Shown here piece after piece: positions 45,250 to 53,863 of a stretch of DNA of 54,951 bases. The stretch lies in the NCBI GenBank assembly GCA_029938715.1, contig JAOZUK010000015.1, positions 1 to 54,951 of the forward strand, given 5' to 3'. The notes below the pieces were generated by a model. That model had not been told where the DNA came from. It saw only the letters and a program-made list of their open reading frames with translations, and did not search any database. The position numbers and the translations under genes were made by a program. The number at the start of each line of letters is the position of its first letter. The first letter of the stretch is position 1. The stretch comes from Bacteroidales bacterium (GTDB taxonomy: Bacteria; Bacteroidota; Bacteroidia; Bacteroidales; GCA-2748055).

Positions 45250-46404
45250 CTATTTTAATATGTATGCGATGGCTACCCCCAGGTAGTTCCCAATGGCATA
45301 TCCGATCACCCCTATGATCATTCCGGGAATCACCACCTCCTTGTTCTTTAACGCAGCAGCCACCACCGGTACAAACGGGGGCGAATTAGAAAGAGCAGTG
45401 GAGGTAATAATGAACTCATCCACATTTATTTTAAATATCCAGGATAGCAGGGCATGTAAAAGTAAAGAGCCCACAATCACCAGGGCAATGTAGAGCAAAA
45501 GATGCACCATCAGGTTCACATTTTCAACGTTGAACAGAGCCAGTAGATCTGCTTTGGAAGCAACAATGATGCAAAAAACATAGATAAAGTACATCCCCAG
45601 CTGAAAAGAGCTCTTGATCCGGTTGATCCCCGGTATCAGTGACGCACCGATTCCCAGAGTGGTTACAGTAAGCACAGCAGCTGTATCTTTGGCATCACCC
45701 TCAAACAGGAAAGTCGTTCCATACCCGATCCCGAATATGGTTACAGCAACTCCAAAGGCCTTCAGAATACCCAGAAAATTCTCTCTCTTAAAGAATCCCT
45801 CATAGTTCTCAAAATCGGAAATATCCAGATCGGGCTGAGTTTTGCTCTCTTCGCTTTTCTTATAGGGTCTCAGAAACTTTCCAAAAAGAGGCTGCGCACC
45901 CGTAATGAGGAAAAGCAGAATCAAAGCACCGATCACCAGCTCGGCCGTATGGGTAAGTATATATAATTCCTCATCCACAGCCAGTCCCCGTGCTATGGCT
46001 GCCAGATTGGGTGTCCCACCTGTATAGACCCCGATCATCATTCCGGAGATCTTCCATATTTCAGGGATAGAGTCCCGGAACAGGAAATAGCCCACCAGAA
46101 CCAGCACAATCACCGAGACCACCCCCAGCAACAGGGAGATAAAGGTGGTTTTGGCCATTTTAATCCATTTCAACACGTTTTCTGAAAACAGGACCAGTGG
46201 TATACCCAATAGAATGGTCACCCCCATCAAATCACCCTGTATTCCGGATATGGAATCGGGGATGATGCTGATGTTTCCCATTACCAGGCCAATTCCATAA
46301 CAGAACACCACGATACCAATCTTGTTGATGATGGACATCTTGGTGCTATAGAAAAGAAGAAATGCAGGAATCAGAAAGTAGCTGGCAATAATGATAATGC
46401 CCAT
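45250..46404 (-). CDS. DUF819 family integral membrane protein
   Basis: A 384-residue inner-membrane protein of DUF819, a transporter-like family with about ten transmembrane helices and no proven substrate. The visible helices include IIIASYFLIPAFLLFYST at the N-terminus and repeated GxxxG and proline motifs (ISGMMIGVYTGGTPNLAAIARGL and ALSNSPPFVPVVAAALKNK), consistent with an inverted-repeat carrier. It is the first gene of the leftward run DUF819-hutI-ftcD, so it may bring in histidine or a pathway intermediate (inference from context only). An inverted repeat at 46411-46432 sits in front of its start codon. Confidence 0.82.
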   Translation of the reverse strand: MGIIIIASYFLIPAFLLFYSTKMSIINKIGIVVFCYGIGLVMGNISIIPDSISGIQGDLMGVTILLGIPLVLFSENVLKWIKMAKTTFISLLLGVVSVIVLVLVGYFLFRDSIPEIWKISGMMIGVYTGGTPNLAAIARGLAVDEELYILTHTAELVIGALILLFLITGAQPLFGKFLRPYKKSEESKTQPDLDISDFENYEGFFKRENFLGILKAFGVAVTIFGIGYGTTFLFEGDAKDTAAVLTVTTLGIGASLIPGINRIKSSFQLGMYFIYVFCIIVASKADLLALFNVENVNLMVHLLLYIALVIVGSLLLHALLSWIFKINVDEFIITSTALSNSPPFVPVVAAALKNKEVVIPGMIIGVIGYAIGNYLGVAIAYILK

Positions 46405-46410
46405 AAGAAT

Positions 46411-46432
46411 TTGCGAAATGGTGATTTCGCAA
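46411..46432. promoter_or_regulatory. 9-bp inverted repeat before the DUF819-hut operon
   Basis: TTGCGAAAT (46411-46419) and ATTTCGCAA (46424-46432) are perfect reverse complements with a 4-base spacer, 7 bases from the DUF819 ATG and 14 bases from the fabI stop. It could be an operator for a histidine-pathway regulator or a weak terminator of fabI; there is no T-run. Confidence 0.5.
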
Positions 46433-46445
46433 TATAGTCAAAATG

Positions 46446-47279
46446 TTATTCCGGGCAATCTTTGAAACTCTTCTCGTATTGCTCAATGGCTCTGAAACTC
46501 ATACCCATGCTGGAGAAACCTCCATCGTGGAAAAGGTTCTGCATGGTTACTTTCCGTGTAAGATCGGAGAAAATTGTGATGCAGTAATCGGCACAGTCAT
46601 CGGCTGTAGCATTTCCAAGTGGCGACATGCGGTCGGAAAAATCCTCGAGCTTATCGAAACCACTTACACCACTTCCGGCGGTGGTAGGGGTAGGCGATTG
46701 AGAAATGGTATTGATTCGAATGTGTTTTTCCCTCCCATACATATATCCAAAGCTGCGGGCGATAGATTCAAGGATCGCCTTGGCATCAGCCATGTCATTA
46801 TATCCGGCAAAGGTTCTTTGGGCTGCCACATAGGAGAGAGCAACCACAGATCCCCAATCATTAATGGCATCCATTTTCCGGGCAGTGCTTAACACCTTAT
46901 GAAGCGAAAAAGCAGAAACATCCAGGGTTTTATGATAATAGTCGTAATTCAATGCATCATAATCGATACCCTTTCTCACGTTGGGTGACATGCCTATGGA
47001 GTGAAGTATAAAATCAACTTTTCCTCCAAGCACTTCCATGGATTTGGTCATCAGGTTCTCAAGGTCCTCAAGGCTGGTGGCATCTGCTGAGATCACTTCA
47101 GCATTGACCTTTTCAGCAAGTTCATTGATGGTACCCATACGTAGTGCAATAGGTGCATTGGTCAGAACAATTTCCGCCCCCTCTTCATAAGCTCTCTCTG
47201 CTACTTTCCAAGCTATGGACAGATCATTTAATGCACCAAAAATGATTCCTTTTTTTCCTTTAAGTAAATTATAAGCCAT
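46446..47279 (-). CDS. fabI: Enoyl-[acyl-carrier-protein] reductase (NADH)
   Basis: Reduces enoyl-ACP to acyl-ACP in the last step of each fatty-acid elongation cycle. The 277-residue short-chain dehydrogenase-like protein starts at the ATG at 47279 (MAYNLLKGKKGIIFGALND), the usual family start. It has the FabI N-terminal GKKGIIFGALNDLSIAW nucleotide-binding pattern, the LHSIG region and the catalytic Tyr-(6)-Lys as YNDMADAK. The extra in-frame ATG at 47321 would add 14 residues without homology. It is separated from recN by 71 bases and may be read from the same upstream region. Confidence 0.95.
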   Translation of the reverse strand: MAYNLLKGKKGIIFGALNDLSIAWKVAERAYEEGAEIVLTNAPIALRMGTINELAEKVNAEVISADATSLEDLENLMTKSMEVLGGKVDFILHSIGMSPNVRKGIDYDALNYDYYHKTLDVSAFSLHKVLSTARKMDAINDWGSVVALSYVAAQRTFAGYNDMADAKAILESIARSFGYMYGREKHIRINTISQSPTPTTAGSGVSGFDKLEDFSDRMSPLGNATADDCADYCITIFSDLTRKVTMQNLFHDGGFSSMGMSFRAIEQYEKSFKDCPE

Positions 47280-47350
47280 AGCGTTAGAATTAGAATTGTT
47301 GGTTTTCTGCCCTATTAACAAATGAAATCCCAGTTTGTGCGATGGATGTT

Positions 47351-49003
47351 TTAAACACGTAATAATTCACGCGCGTTGGAGAGAGCGGCCTCAGTCACTT
47401 TTTCACCCGAAAGCAAACTGGCAATCTCTGAAATTCGCTCATTGGGAAGAAGCTTGCGAATTCGGGTATAGGTGGTATCCTCTCCATCCTCCTTATAGAC
47501 CACAAAATGATCCTGTCCCCTGGAAGCGACCTGGGGTAAATGAGTAATGGCCATCACCTGCCTGCCCCGGGATAACTGTTCCATGATTCCCCCCACCTTA
47601 TCTGCGATCTCTCCGCTTACACCTGAATCGATTTCATCAAAAATAAGGGTAGGCATTCCCTTTCGGTCCGATACCAGTGATTTGATACAGAGCATTAAAC
47701 GGGAGACCTCCCCTCCGGAAGCAACCCTGGATAACTCCTCTAAACTCCCCTGCTTGTTCGCCGAGAAAAGAAATTTCATTTCATCGGCACCATTAGAGGT
47801 GTAGTTGACGACCGATTCAACGGACACTTTGAACCTGGCATTTGGGATCCCCAGAAGCCTTAACTGCGACTCCACCGTTCTCTCCATCTCTTTGGCAGCC
47901 TTCACTCTCTTCTGGTGCAATTTCTCTGCCCTCCGTTTCACCTCAGCCAGTAACTCTGAAGATTTCTCCTCAAGTTCCCGGATCTTCTCATCAGAGAAAG
48001 TTAAATCTTCAATCTGATTCCCATATTTATCCCTGAGTGCCAAAAGCTCCTCCAGATCCCTGACTCTGTGTTTTTGCATCAGTCCGAACAGAAGATCCAT
48101 TCTCTCCCGAAGTTCTGCAAGCTTACCAGGATCAATATCTGTCTTCTCCGCCTGGTTGTTCACCTCTGAGGTAAGATCCTTCAATTCAATGTAGGTTGAT
48201 TCCATCCGGGTGGCCATCTCCCGCGCAGGTGAAAAAAAGTTGGATATATGGTTGAGTTTAGCCAGAGCTTCTTTTAATTGATCAAGAATGCCCAGGGTTT
48301 CTTCAGATAATATTTCTGATGAGTGAAACAGAGCACTTTTGATCTCTTCAGTATGTTCAGCCCTTTGCAGGTCCGCTTCCAGGTCAATCATCTCACCCTG
48401 CTTCAGCTGGGCTGAATGAAGTTCATCGTACTGGAATTGCATATACTCCAGCTCCTCTTTTTTCCTGGAGACTTCAGCCTTCAGGTTCTCCAGTTCCTGG
48501 CTTGCATACCCATAGGCTTTAAAGACGACCTGATATTCAGAAAGGAATTCCCCAGTATCAGCTATATGGTCAATGACCTCCAGCTGGTATAGGTGATCGT
48601 TTAACTTCAGGTTCTGATGCTGTGAATGAATGTCCACCAGGCAGTTCCCTATCTCCTTAAGTATACTGAGATTTACCGGAGTATCATTGATAAAAGCCCG
48701 GGATTTTCCGCCTGGTGCTATTTCCCGACGAATGGTAGTGATCTCCTCAAAATCCACCTCATGTTGTTCAAACAGGCTAACCAACTCTTTCCCGGGTTTA
48801 AATGCACCCTCCACTATGCACTTCACATCCTTAATTTTAAGCACAGATGTGTCTGCCCTTTGCCCCAGGATAAGGGAAAGCGCCCCCATTAGAATGGATT
48901 TTCCTGCACCTGTCTCCCCGGTAATGGTGGTAAATCCACTTGAAAACTGCAAATCCAGTTGGTCAATTAAAACATAGTTTTTTATATGGAGGGATTGGAT
49001 CAT
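47351..49003 (-). CDS. recN: DNA repair protein RecN
   Basis: SMC-like ATPase in double-strand-break repair. The 550 residues contain an N-terminal Walker A (TGETGAGKSILMGALSLILG, about residues 29-48), a coiled-coil middle, and a C-terminal head with the ABC signature (VASGGEVSRLMLCIKSL), Walker B (TLIFDEIDSGVSG) and the THLPQVAS H-loop segment. The family, order and length are standard. It is the fifth gene of the run bamD-rpoZ-coaBC-DUF4835-recN. Confidence 0.97.
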   Translation of the reverse strand: MIQSLHIKNYVLIDQLDLQFSSGFTTITGETGAGKSILMGALSLILGQRADTSVLKIKDVKCIVEGAFKPGKELVSLFEQHEVDFEEITTIRREIAPGGKSRAFINDTPVNLSILKEIGNCLVDIHSQHQNLKLNDHLYQLEVIDHIADTGEFLSEYQVVFKAYGYASQELENLKAEVSRKKEELEYMQFQYDELHSAQLKQGEMIDLEADLQRAEHTEEIKSALFHSSEILSEETLGILDQLKEALAKLNHISNFFSPAREMATRMESTYIELKDLTSEVNNQAEKTDIDPGKLAELRERMDLLFGLMQKHRVRDLEELLALRDKYGNQIEDLTFSDEKIRELEEKSSELLAEVKRRAEKLHQKRVKAAKEMERTVESQLRLLGIPNARFKVSVESVVNYTSNGADEMKFLFSANKQGSLEELSRVASGGEVSRLMLCIKSLVSDRKGMPTLIFDEIDSGVSGEIADKVGGIMEQLSRGRQVMAITHLPQVASRGQDHFVVYKEDGEDTTYTRIRKLLPNERISEIASLLSGEKVTEAALSNARELLRV

Positions 49004-49014
49004 CCTGGATCTTC

Positions 49015-49929
49015 CTAAATTTTTTGCTCCAATATGGCCGCGTACTTTTTGATATTGGTCTTATCTACTTCCACCAGGATGGTATGTGCCCTTGTTCTCT
49101 CCTCGGGAAACGATTCGGTATAGACAGAAACCAACTCATCCACCTTGGCGTCAAAGATAAGCCTCAGAAGGTACATATAGGGATCGGGACGCTTACGGTA
49201 GATACCCTGTATCAACTCCAGGCTATTGGTGATTTCAGCCCTCCCTTCAGCCACCTTTGTATCCATCAGATCCAGGCCCAGCCTGTGATACCTGTAATTA
49301 AACTCTCTTAAAGGCTCCCAATCTGCATCTAACATATCCTTCGCCAACCAGTATCTGCTTTTATGTGCCAGGTCGTCAAGGGGTTTCCATCCACTTTCGG
49401 GAGCGTTCTGCGCGTTGATCACGATTCGCTCTGCATTGGTAAAATAGGGACCTCCTCCCATGAGTGAAAAGGTATCATAATCGAGCCCAAGGATATAGTA
49501 GGCATAAAATCCAAGGATGGATGTAAGGTTTGAACCATGAGAATTCAGATCAAATTCAAGAGGTGAAAACTCCACATACTTGAAATGAATGTCATTGTCT
49601 ATAAAATTGAGTATGGTAGTGGTATAGTTGCTGTTAAAGACCGGCCTGCTGGCCTGAATTGACAGGGTGCCTTTAAACTCATCGGCCGATATCTGCTCAG
49701 TGATATTTATCATCATGTTGCATTCGATGCGTTCCTCCATCGTATAGACATGGTTGGTCCACACCCTGTTGTTCATGAACTCATAGATGGCGTTTTGCAG
49801 GGTTTGAAACACCTGCTTGTTGGAGCCCTGGATTTGTTGACTCACCACCTGAACATTACATCTGAGTTCCTGTCCAAATGCGGAAAATGAAAACATTAAT
49901 CCTAAAAGAATAACTCCAGCCTTACGCAT
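49015..49929 (-). CDS. DUF4835 family protein (labelled PorD in some databases)
   Basis: A secreted Bacteroidota protein of about 304 residues. From the ATG at 49929 it has a signal peptide (RKAGVILLGLMFSFSAFGQ) and then the DUF4835 hallmark: LRCNVQVVSQQIQGSNKQVFQTLQNAI, EFMNNRVWTNHVY and IECNMMINI. From memory, members of this family have been named in connection with type IX secretion (PorD); I treat that as tentative, although the window also contains a T9SS-type peptidase. The start lies within the last 8 bases of coaBC, so they are coupled. Confidence 0.85.
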   Translation of the reverse strand: MRKAGVILLGLMFSFSAFGQELRCNVQVVSQQIQGSNKQVFQTLQNAIYEFMNNRVWTNHVYTMEERIECNMMINITEQISADEFKGTLSIQASRPVFNSNYTTTILNFIDNDIHFKYVEFSPLEFDLNSHGSNLTSILGFYAYYILGLDYDTFSLMGGGPYFTNAERIVINAQNAPESGWKPLDDLAHKSRYWLAKDMLDADWEPLREFNYRYHRLGLDLMDTKVAEGRAEITNSLELIQGIYRKRPDPYMYLLRLIFDAKVDELVSVYTESFPEERTRAHTILVEVDKTNIKKYAAILEQKI

Positions 49930-51136
49930 TTTCAATCATATTTATTACCCGTTGCACCAGGTCCGCAGCCACCTGTGTTTTAGGCTTCAGTTCATACCTC
50001 TCTACTCCGCCGGTCCGGTCGATCATAGTCACTTTATTGGTATCCGTTCCAAATCCGGCTCCCTCATCCTGCAATGAATTGAGAACCATCAGGTCCATAT
50101 TTTTTCTGTGCATTTTCTCATGAGCATGTTCTACACCACTGTCGGTTTCAAGTGCAAAACCCACAAAGAACTGTGTTGAACTCTTTCTTCTGCCCAGTTC
50201 TCCTGCAATATCTCTGGTGGGTTTAAGCTGAATGTTCCACGATTCATCTCCTCTCTTTACTTTTTTCTCGAAACTCTCCACCGGAGTAAAATCAGCAACA
50301 GCCGCATTAAACACAGCCACATCTACTGAATCCAAAACCTCCTCACATGCATTGAACATATCTGCAGCTGATGTAACGCGCAATATGTCAATCCCTTTCA
50401 CTCTGGTATCTATAGATACCGGGCCAGAAACCAGGTACACTTTTGCACCCTCAGCAGCAAATGCTTCGGAAATGGCATAACCCATTTTCCCGGAGGAGTG
50501 GTTGCCAATAAAACGAACGGGATCAATGTTTTCGTGTGTAGGCCCGGCAGTAACCAGTACCTTTTTATTCAGAAGTTTTTTTTTTGAGGAAGAGAAATTC
50601 ATCTGAATTATAGCCTCGATAATTTCCTCCGGCTCCTCCATCCTTCCCTTCCCCTCAAGACCACTGGCCAGTTCACCACTGCCAGGCTCGATTATGAAGT
50701 TTCCAATCTCTTTTAACAACTGGAGATTATTCTGTGTGGAAGGATGTTGGTACATATCCATATCCATGGCAGGAGCTACCACTACAGGACATCGTGCTGA
50801 CAGATAAGTGGTTATAAGTAAGTTGTCCGCGATTCCATGAGCCATCTTACCCAGCGTAGTGGCGGTAACCGGAGCAATCAACATCAAATCGGCTGATACC
50901 CCCATCTCCACATGGCTGTTCCAGTCGCCCGCTTCAGTACTGAAAAAATCCGATAAAACCGGTTTTCCTGATAGTGCAGAAAAAGTAACTGGACCCACAA
51001 ATTCTTTGGCAGACGGAGTCATTATTACCTGTACATCGGCACCTTCTTTAACCAGTAGCCTTAGCAAATAAACAGCCTTGTAGGCGGCTATGCTACCGGT
51101 TACCCCGAGTATAATGCTTTTTCCTGTAAGCTCCAT
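49922..51136 (-). CDS. coaBC: Bifunctional phosphopantothenoylcysteine decarboxylase / phosphopantothenate-cysteine ligase
   Basis: Two consecutive coenzyme A steps: ligase then decarboxylase. The 404 residues show the N-terminal flavoprotein CoaC domain (about 1-180; ILGVTGSIAAYKAVYLLR, the DWNSHVEMG catalytic-His stretch, PAMDMDMYQHP) and a C-terminal CoaB domain (about 190-404; KKVLVTAGPTHENIDPVRFIGNHSSGKMG, VFNAAVADF). It follows rpoZ by 16 bases and overlaps the DUF4835 gene by 8 bases. coaE (4036) is elsewhere in the window. Confidence 0.97.
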   Translation of the reverse strand: MELTGKSIILGVTGSIAAYKAVYLLRLLVKEGADVQVIMTPSAKEFVGPVTFSALSGKPVLSDFFSTEAGDWNSHVEMGVSADLMLIAPVTATTLGKMAHGIADNLLITTYLSARCPVVVAPAMDMDMYQHPSTQNNLQLLKEIGNFIIEPGSGELASGLEGKGRMEEPEEIIEAIIQMNFSSSKKKLLNKKVLVTAGPTHENIDPVRFIGNHSSGKMGYAISEAFAAEGAKVYLVSGPVSIDTRVKGIDILRVTSAADMFNACEEVLDSVDVAVFNAAVADFTPVESFEKKVKRGDESWNIQLKPTRDIAGELGRRKSSTQFFVGFALETDSGVEHAHEKMHRKNMDLMVLNSLQDEGAGFGTDTNKVTMIDRTGGVERYELKPKTQVAADLVQRVINMIENA

Positions 51137-51152
51137 CAGGAAAGGATTTAAA

Positions 51153-51488
51153 CTACTTTTGTTCTATTTCAGGAGCTTCGTTGATCCTGAAGTATATCTG
51201 GTCTTCTGATAATTCCTGCAATGAGATTAGAGATGGTTTTGGCAACCTTTCGAAAAATTTGGAGATTTCAATCTGCTCCGGATTTTCAAAAACCTCTTCC
51301 AGGTTATCGGTATATGAAGCAAATTCCTCCAGTTTCCTGTTCAGCTCCAGCTTCATCTCCACGCTTATCTGATTTGCCCTCTTGGAGGCTACCATAACAG
51401 TCTGATAAATGTTGTTGGTTGCACCATCCAGGTCATTCAAATCCCTGGTAATTGTTGTATTTGGCGCCTTTGTCTTTTTGTAATCCAT
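51153..51488 (-). CDS. rpoZ: RNA polymerase omega-like subunit (Bacteroidota form)
   Basis: A 111-residue omega (RpoZ)-like subunit that helps assemble RNA polymerase. The Bacteroidota form is recognised by its start MDYKKTKAPNTTITRDLNDL, the segment NIYQTVMVASKRANQISVEMK that corresponds to the omega core (residues about 27-50), and the acidic tail. It is found here at its usual place between bamD and coaBC, 4 bases after bamD and 16 bases before coaBC. Confidence 0.93.
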   Translation of the reverse strand: MDYKKTKAPNTTITRDLNDLDGATNNIYQTVMVASKRANQISVEMKLELNRKLEEFASYTDNLEEVFENPEQIEISKFFERLPKPSLISLQELSEDQIYFRINEAPEIEQK

Positions 51489-51491
51489 CGA

Positions 51492-52307
51492 TTATGATTC
51501 GTTATTTTGAGATTCTAAATACTTGGAGGAAGTTTCATAAAGCCTTTTGGCTTCCCTGGTATGCGGACCATTGGGAAACTCTCCAATGAAACTATAATAT
51601 TCATCCACTGCTGCCTGAAATCGCTCCTTCTGTTTACTTGGAACGCTTAAATCGGCAAGCAGATAAGACGATTTTAATATGTAAAACATCAACTCTTCCC
51701 TGTATCGGGTGTCCGGATATTGTATCAAGCTGTTTCGCAATGCAAGGATGGCTGACTTATAATATCCCAGGTCAAAGTATAGTTTTGCACTGATAAATGA
51801 CTTCTCAACAAGCTTATCGCTCATTTCAATAATAATCTCCTGGCTCTGTTTCACCCTCTCTGAAGATGGATACTTTACCATAAACATCTGCATGGCAGTA
51901 ATGGTTCTGAAAGTATTATCCTGATCCAGTTCAGCCCGAGGGGACTGCTTGTAAAAACAGTAAGCAGTCATAAAATCGGACTCCTCCAGGAATTCACTGT
52001 TGGGATAGGTGACCGACAATTCACTGAAATAGTGACCTGCCATCATGTAATCGCGCTGACCATAATAACTCTTTGCCTGATAATATTTTACGGTGTCGGC
52101 TTTTGTAGTACCCCGATAGATATTGGCAACCTGGTCGAACAGGGTGGCTGCTTTCACATACTCCTCCTTTTCGTACATTTCAACCCCCGTTTCGTACTTC
52201 TTCTTAAAGTCCCTGCTTTTCAGCAATTTCTCATACTCACCACAACCACCAAGAAGCACAATTACTCCTATAATGACAACAACAACTATGACCCTATTTT
52301 TAAACAT
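51492..52307 (-). CDS. bamD: Outer-membrane assembly lipoprotein BamD
   Basis: Lipoprotein of the BAM complex that inserts beta-barrel proteins, presumably including the SusC proteins here. The 271 residues have a lipoprotein signal with VLLGGC lipobox near residue 22 and then five TPR-like repeats (ATLFDQVANIYRGTTKADTVKYYQAKSYYGQ, HYFSELSVTYPNSEFLEESDFMTAYC, AMQMFMVKYPSSERVKQSQE, ILALRNSLIQYPDTRYREEL, AVDEYYSFIGEFPNGPHTREAKRL). It is first in the run, and the -7 element at 52312-52319 is so close to the ATG that the message may have almost no leader. Confidence 0.95.
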   Translation of the reverse strand: MFKNRVIVVVVIIGVIVLLGGCGEYEKLLKSRDFKKKYETGVEMYEKEEYVKAATLFDQVANIYRGTTKADTVKYYQAKSYYGQRDYMMAGHYFSELSVTYPNSEFLEESDFMTAYCFYKQSPRAELDQDNTFRTITAMQMFMVKYPSSERVKQSQEIIIEMSDKLVEKSFISAKLYFDLGYYKSAILALRNSLIQYPDTRYREELMFYILKSSYLLADLSVPSKQKERFQAAVDEYYSFIGEFPNGPHTREAKRLYETSSKYLESQNNES

Positions 52308-52311
52308 TGCG

Positions 52312-52319
52312 CAAAATTA
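52312..52319 (-). promoter_or_regulatory. Candidate -7 element immediately before bamD
   Basis: The minus strand reads TAATTTTG (TAnnTTTG) ending 5 bases before the bamD ATG, so a start from it would be close to leaderless. Two TTATTGAG/TTAATAAT octamers (52323-52338) of the repeat family lie upstream. No -33 match. Confidence 0.35.
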
Positions 52320-52470
52320 CAATTATTGAGTTAATAATAAAAGACTTGAACGATTATTTACGTTACATTATTAACAAATACCATTCCAAAATATTGCATT
52401 ACGACCACAGAATTACATACAATCCTTTATGTGTTTAACACTCAATATATCGTTCCATTGAAAAAATAGT

Positions 52471-52478
52471 TAAATTTG
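52471..52478 (+). promoter_or_regulatory. Candidate -7 element for the alpha-oxoamine synthase gene
   Basis: TAAATTTG (TAnnTTTG) 28 bases before the GTG at 52506. No -33 box seen at a suitable distance. Confidence 0.45.
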
Positions 52479-52505
52479 CAGCCAATAATCACTAAAACTC
52501 ATAAC

Positions 52506-53762
52506 GTGGATATTTTTGAAAGAATTATCAATAACAGAGGTCCCATTGGCCAATACCAGAAGGCGGGACATGGCTACTTTGCTTTCCCCAAGCTTGAGGG
52601 AGAGATCTCATCTCATATGAAATTTCGTGGAAAAAAGGTGCTGACCTGGAGTCTGAACAACTATCTTGGACTTGGTAATCATCCTGAAGTCAGAAAAGTT
52701 GACGCTGCAGCTGCAGCAGAATACGGTATGGCCTACCCCATGGGAGCCCGGATGATGTCGGGTCATACCAGTAAACACGAAGAACTTGAGGTGGCGCTTG
52801 CATCCTTTGTTCAAAAAGAGGACGCATTCCTGCTAAACTATGGTTACCAGGGAATGTCATCTATCATTGATGCCATTACCACCCGAAATGATGTAATCGT
52901 GTACGATTCAGAATCTCATGCATGCATACTGGATGGAATGAGAATGTCGCTGGCGAAAAGGTATGTTTTCCCTCATAACAACATGGAAAACCTTAAGAAG
53001 CAACTTGAACGAGCCGTAAAACGTGCTGACCAGCAGGGTGGTGGTGTGCTGTTGATTACTGAAGGTGTATTTGGAATGGCCGGCGACCTGGGAAACTTGC
53101 AAGATATTTGTGATCTGAAAGAAAAATACGATTTCAGATTACTGGTGGATGATGCACATGGGTTCGGTACCATGGGTGCTACAGGAATGGGTTCAGGTGA
53201 GCACTTTGGTGTTCAGGATAAAATTGACCTCTACTTCTCAACTTTTGCAAAATCAATGGCCGGAATCGGTGCTTTCATTGCAAGCGATACAGATGTGGTA
53301 GACTATCTTCGTTACAACATGCGTTCTCAGACCTATGCCAAATCTCTTCCAATGCCTATGGTTTTTGGCGCATTGAAACGCCTGGAAATGTTGAGAACCA
53401 TGCCTGAACTCAGAGAGAGACTCTGGACTGTTGTAAACGCCCTTCAGTCAGGTCTTAAAGAAGCTGGCTTTAACATCGGTGCCACTGAATCACCGGTAAC
53501 TCCGGTCTATATGAGTGGAAGCGTCATTGAAGCTACCAACCTTATCCTTGATTTGCGGGAAAATCACAGCATCTTCTGCTCCATAGTTATCTACCCTGTG
53601 GTACCGAAAGGCGATATACTTCTTCGTTTAATTCCCACTGCCATGCATAACCTGGACGATGTTAAGTTAACCATCAGCGCATTTACCACATGCCGTACCA
53701 AGCTTACTGCTGGAGAATACCAGTCGGATACATTTCAAGACATTTCTGCGCTGCGCGTATAA
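52506..53762 (+). CDS. PLP-dependent alpha-oxoamine synthase family protein
   Basis: Member of the family that joins an acyl thioester to an amino acid with loss of CO2 (serine palmitoyltransferase, KBL, AONS, CqsA). About 418 residues from a GTG at 52506 (MDIFERIINNRGP); an in-frame TTG at 52476 lies inside the -7 element. The PLP lysine is K249 in FSTFAKSMA; the aspartate and histidine expected are in VDDAHG (215-219). It belongs to the Bacteroidota branch with the PMGARMMSGHTSKHEELE segment, related to the cysteate acyltransferases of sulfonolipid (capnine) synthesis in flavobacteria, as I recall; serine is the other possible substrate. The exact substrate cannot be settled from sequence. 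Confidence 0.8.
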   Translation: MDIFERIINNRGPIGQYQKAGHGYFAFPKLEGEISSHMKFRGKKVLTWSLNNYLGLGNHPEVRKVDAAAAAEYGMAYPMGARMMSGHTSKHEELEVALASFVQKEDAFLLNYGYQGMSSIIDAITTRNDVIVYDSESHACILDGMRMSLAKRYVFPHNNMENLKKQLERAVKRADQQGGGVLLITEGVFGMAGDLGNLQDICDLKEKYDFRLLVDDAHGFGTMGATGMGSGEHFGVQDKIDLYFSTFAKSMAGIGAFIASDTDVVDYLRYNMRSQTYAKSLPMPMVFGALKRLEMLRTMPELRERLWTVVNALQSGLKEAGFNIGATESPVTPVYMSGSVIEATNLILDLRENHSIFCSIVIYPVVPKGDILLRLIPTAMHNLDDVKLTISAFTTCRTKLTAGEYQSDTFQDISALRV

Positions 53763-53767
53763 ATGTC

Positions 53768-53800
53768 GTTAATAAGTTAATGGGTTATTAACTTATTAAC
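53768..53800. repeat. 13-bp inverted repeat of octamer-type sequence
   Basis: GTTAATAAGTTAA (53768-53780) and TTAACTTATTAAC (53788-53800) are perfect reverse complements with a 7-base loop TGGGTTA, all of the GTTAATNN type found in the octamer arrays. It begins 6 bases after the stop of the oxoamine synthase gene. Confidence 0.88.
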
Positions 53801-53814
53801 CTATAACATACTAA

Positions 53815-53848
53815 CAAAAAAGGGTGCCATCTCGGGCACCCTTTTTTA
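53815..53848. terminator. Bidirectional hairpin terminator
   Basis: A-run, stem GGGTGCC (53822-53828) / GGCACCC (53835-53841) with a 6-base loop, extended by A-T pairs, then a T-run. It lies between convergent oxoamine synthase and trxB and can serve both. Confidence 0.93.
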
Positions 53849-53863
53849 TGTGGTAAATTATCC

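Noticed and set aside
47280-47321. Longer fabI start at 47321
   Set aside because: The extra 14 residues do not resemble FabI; MAYNLLKGKKG at 47279 is the family start.
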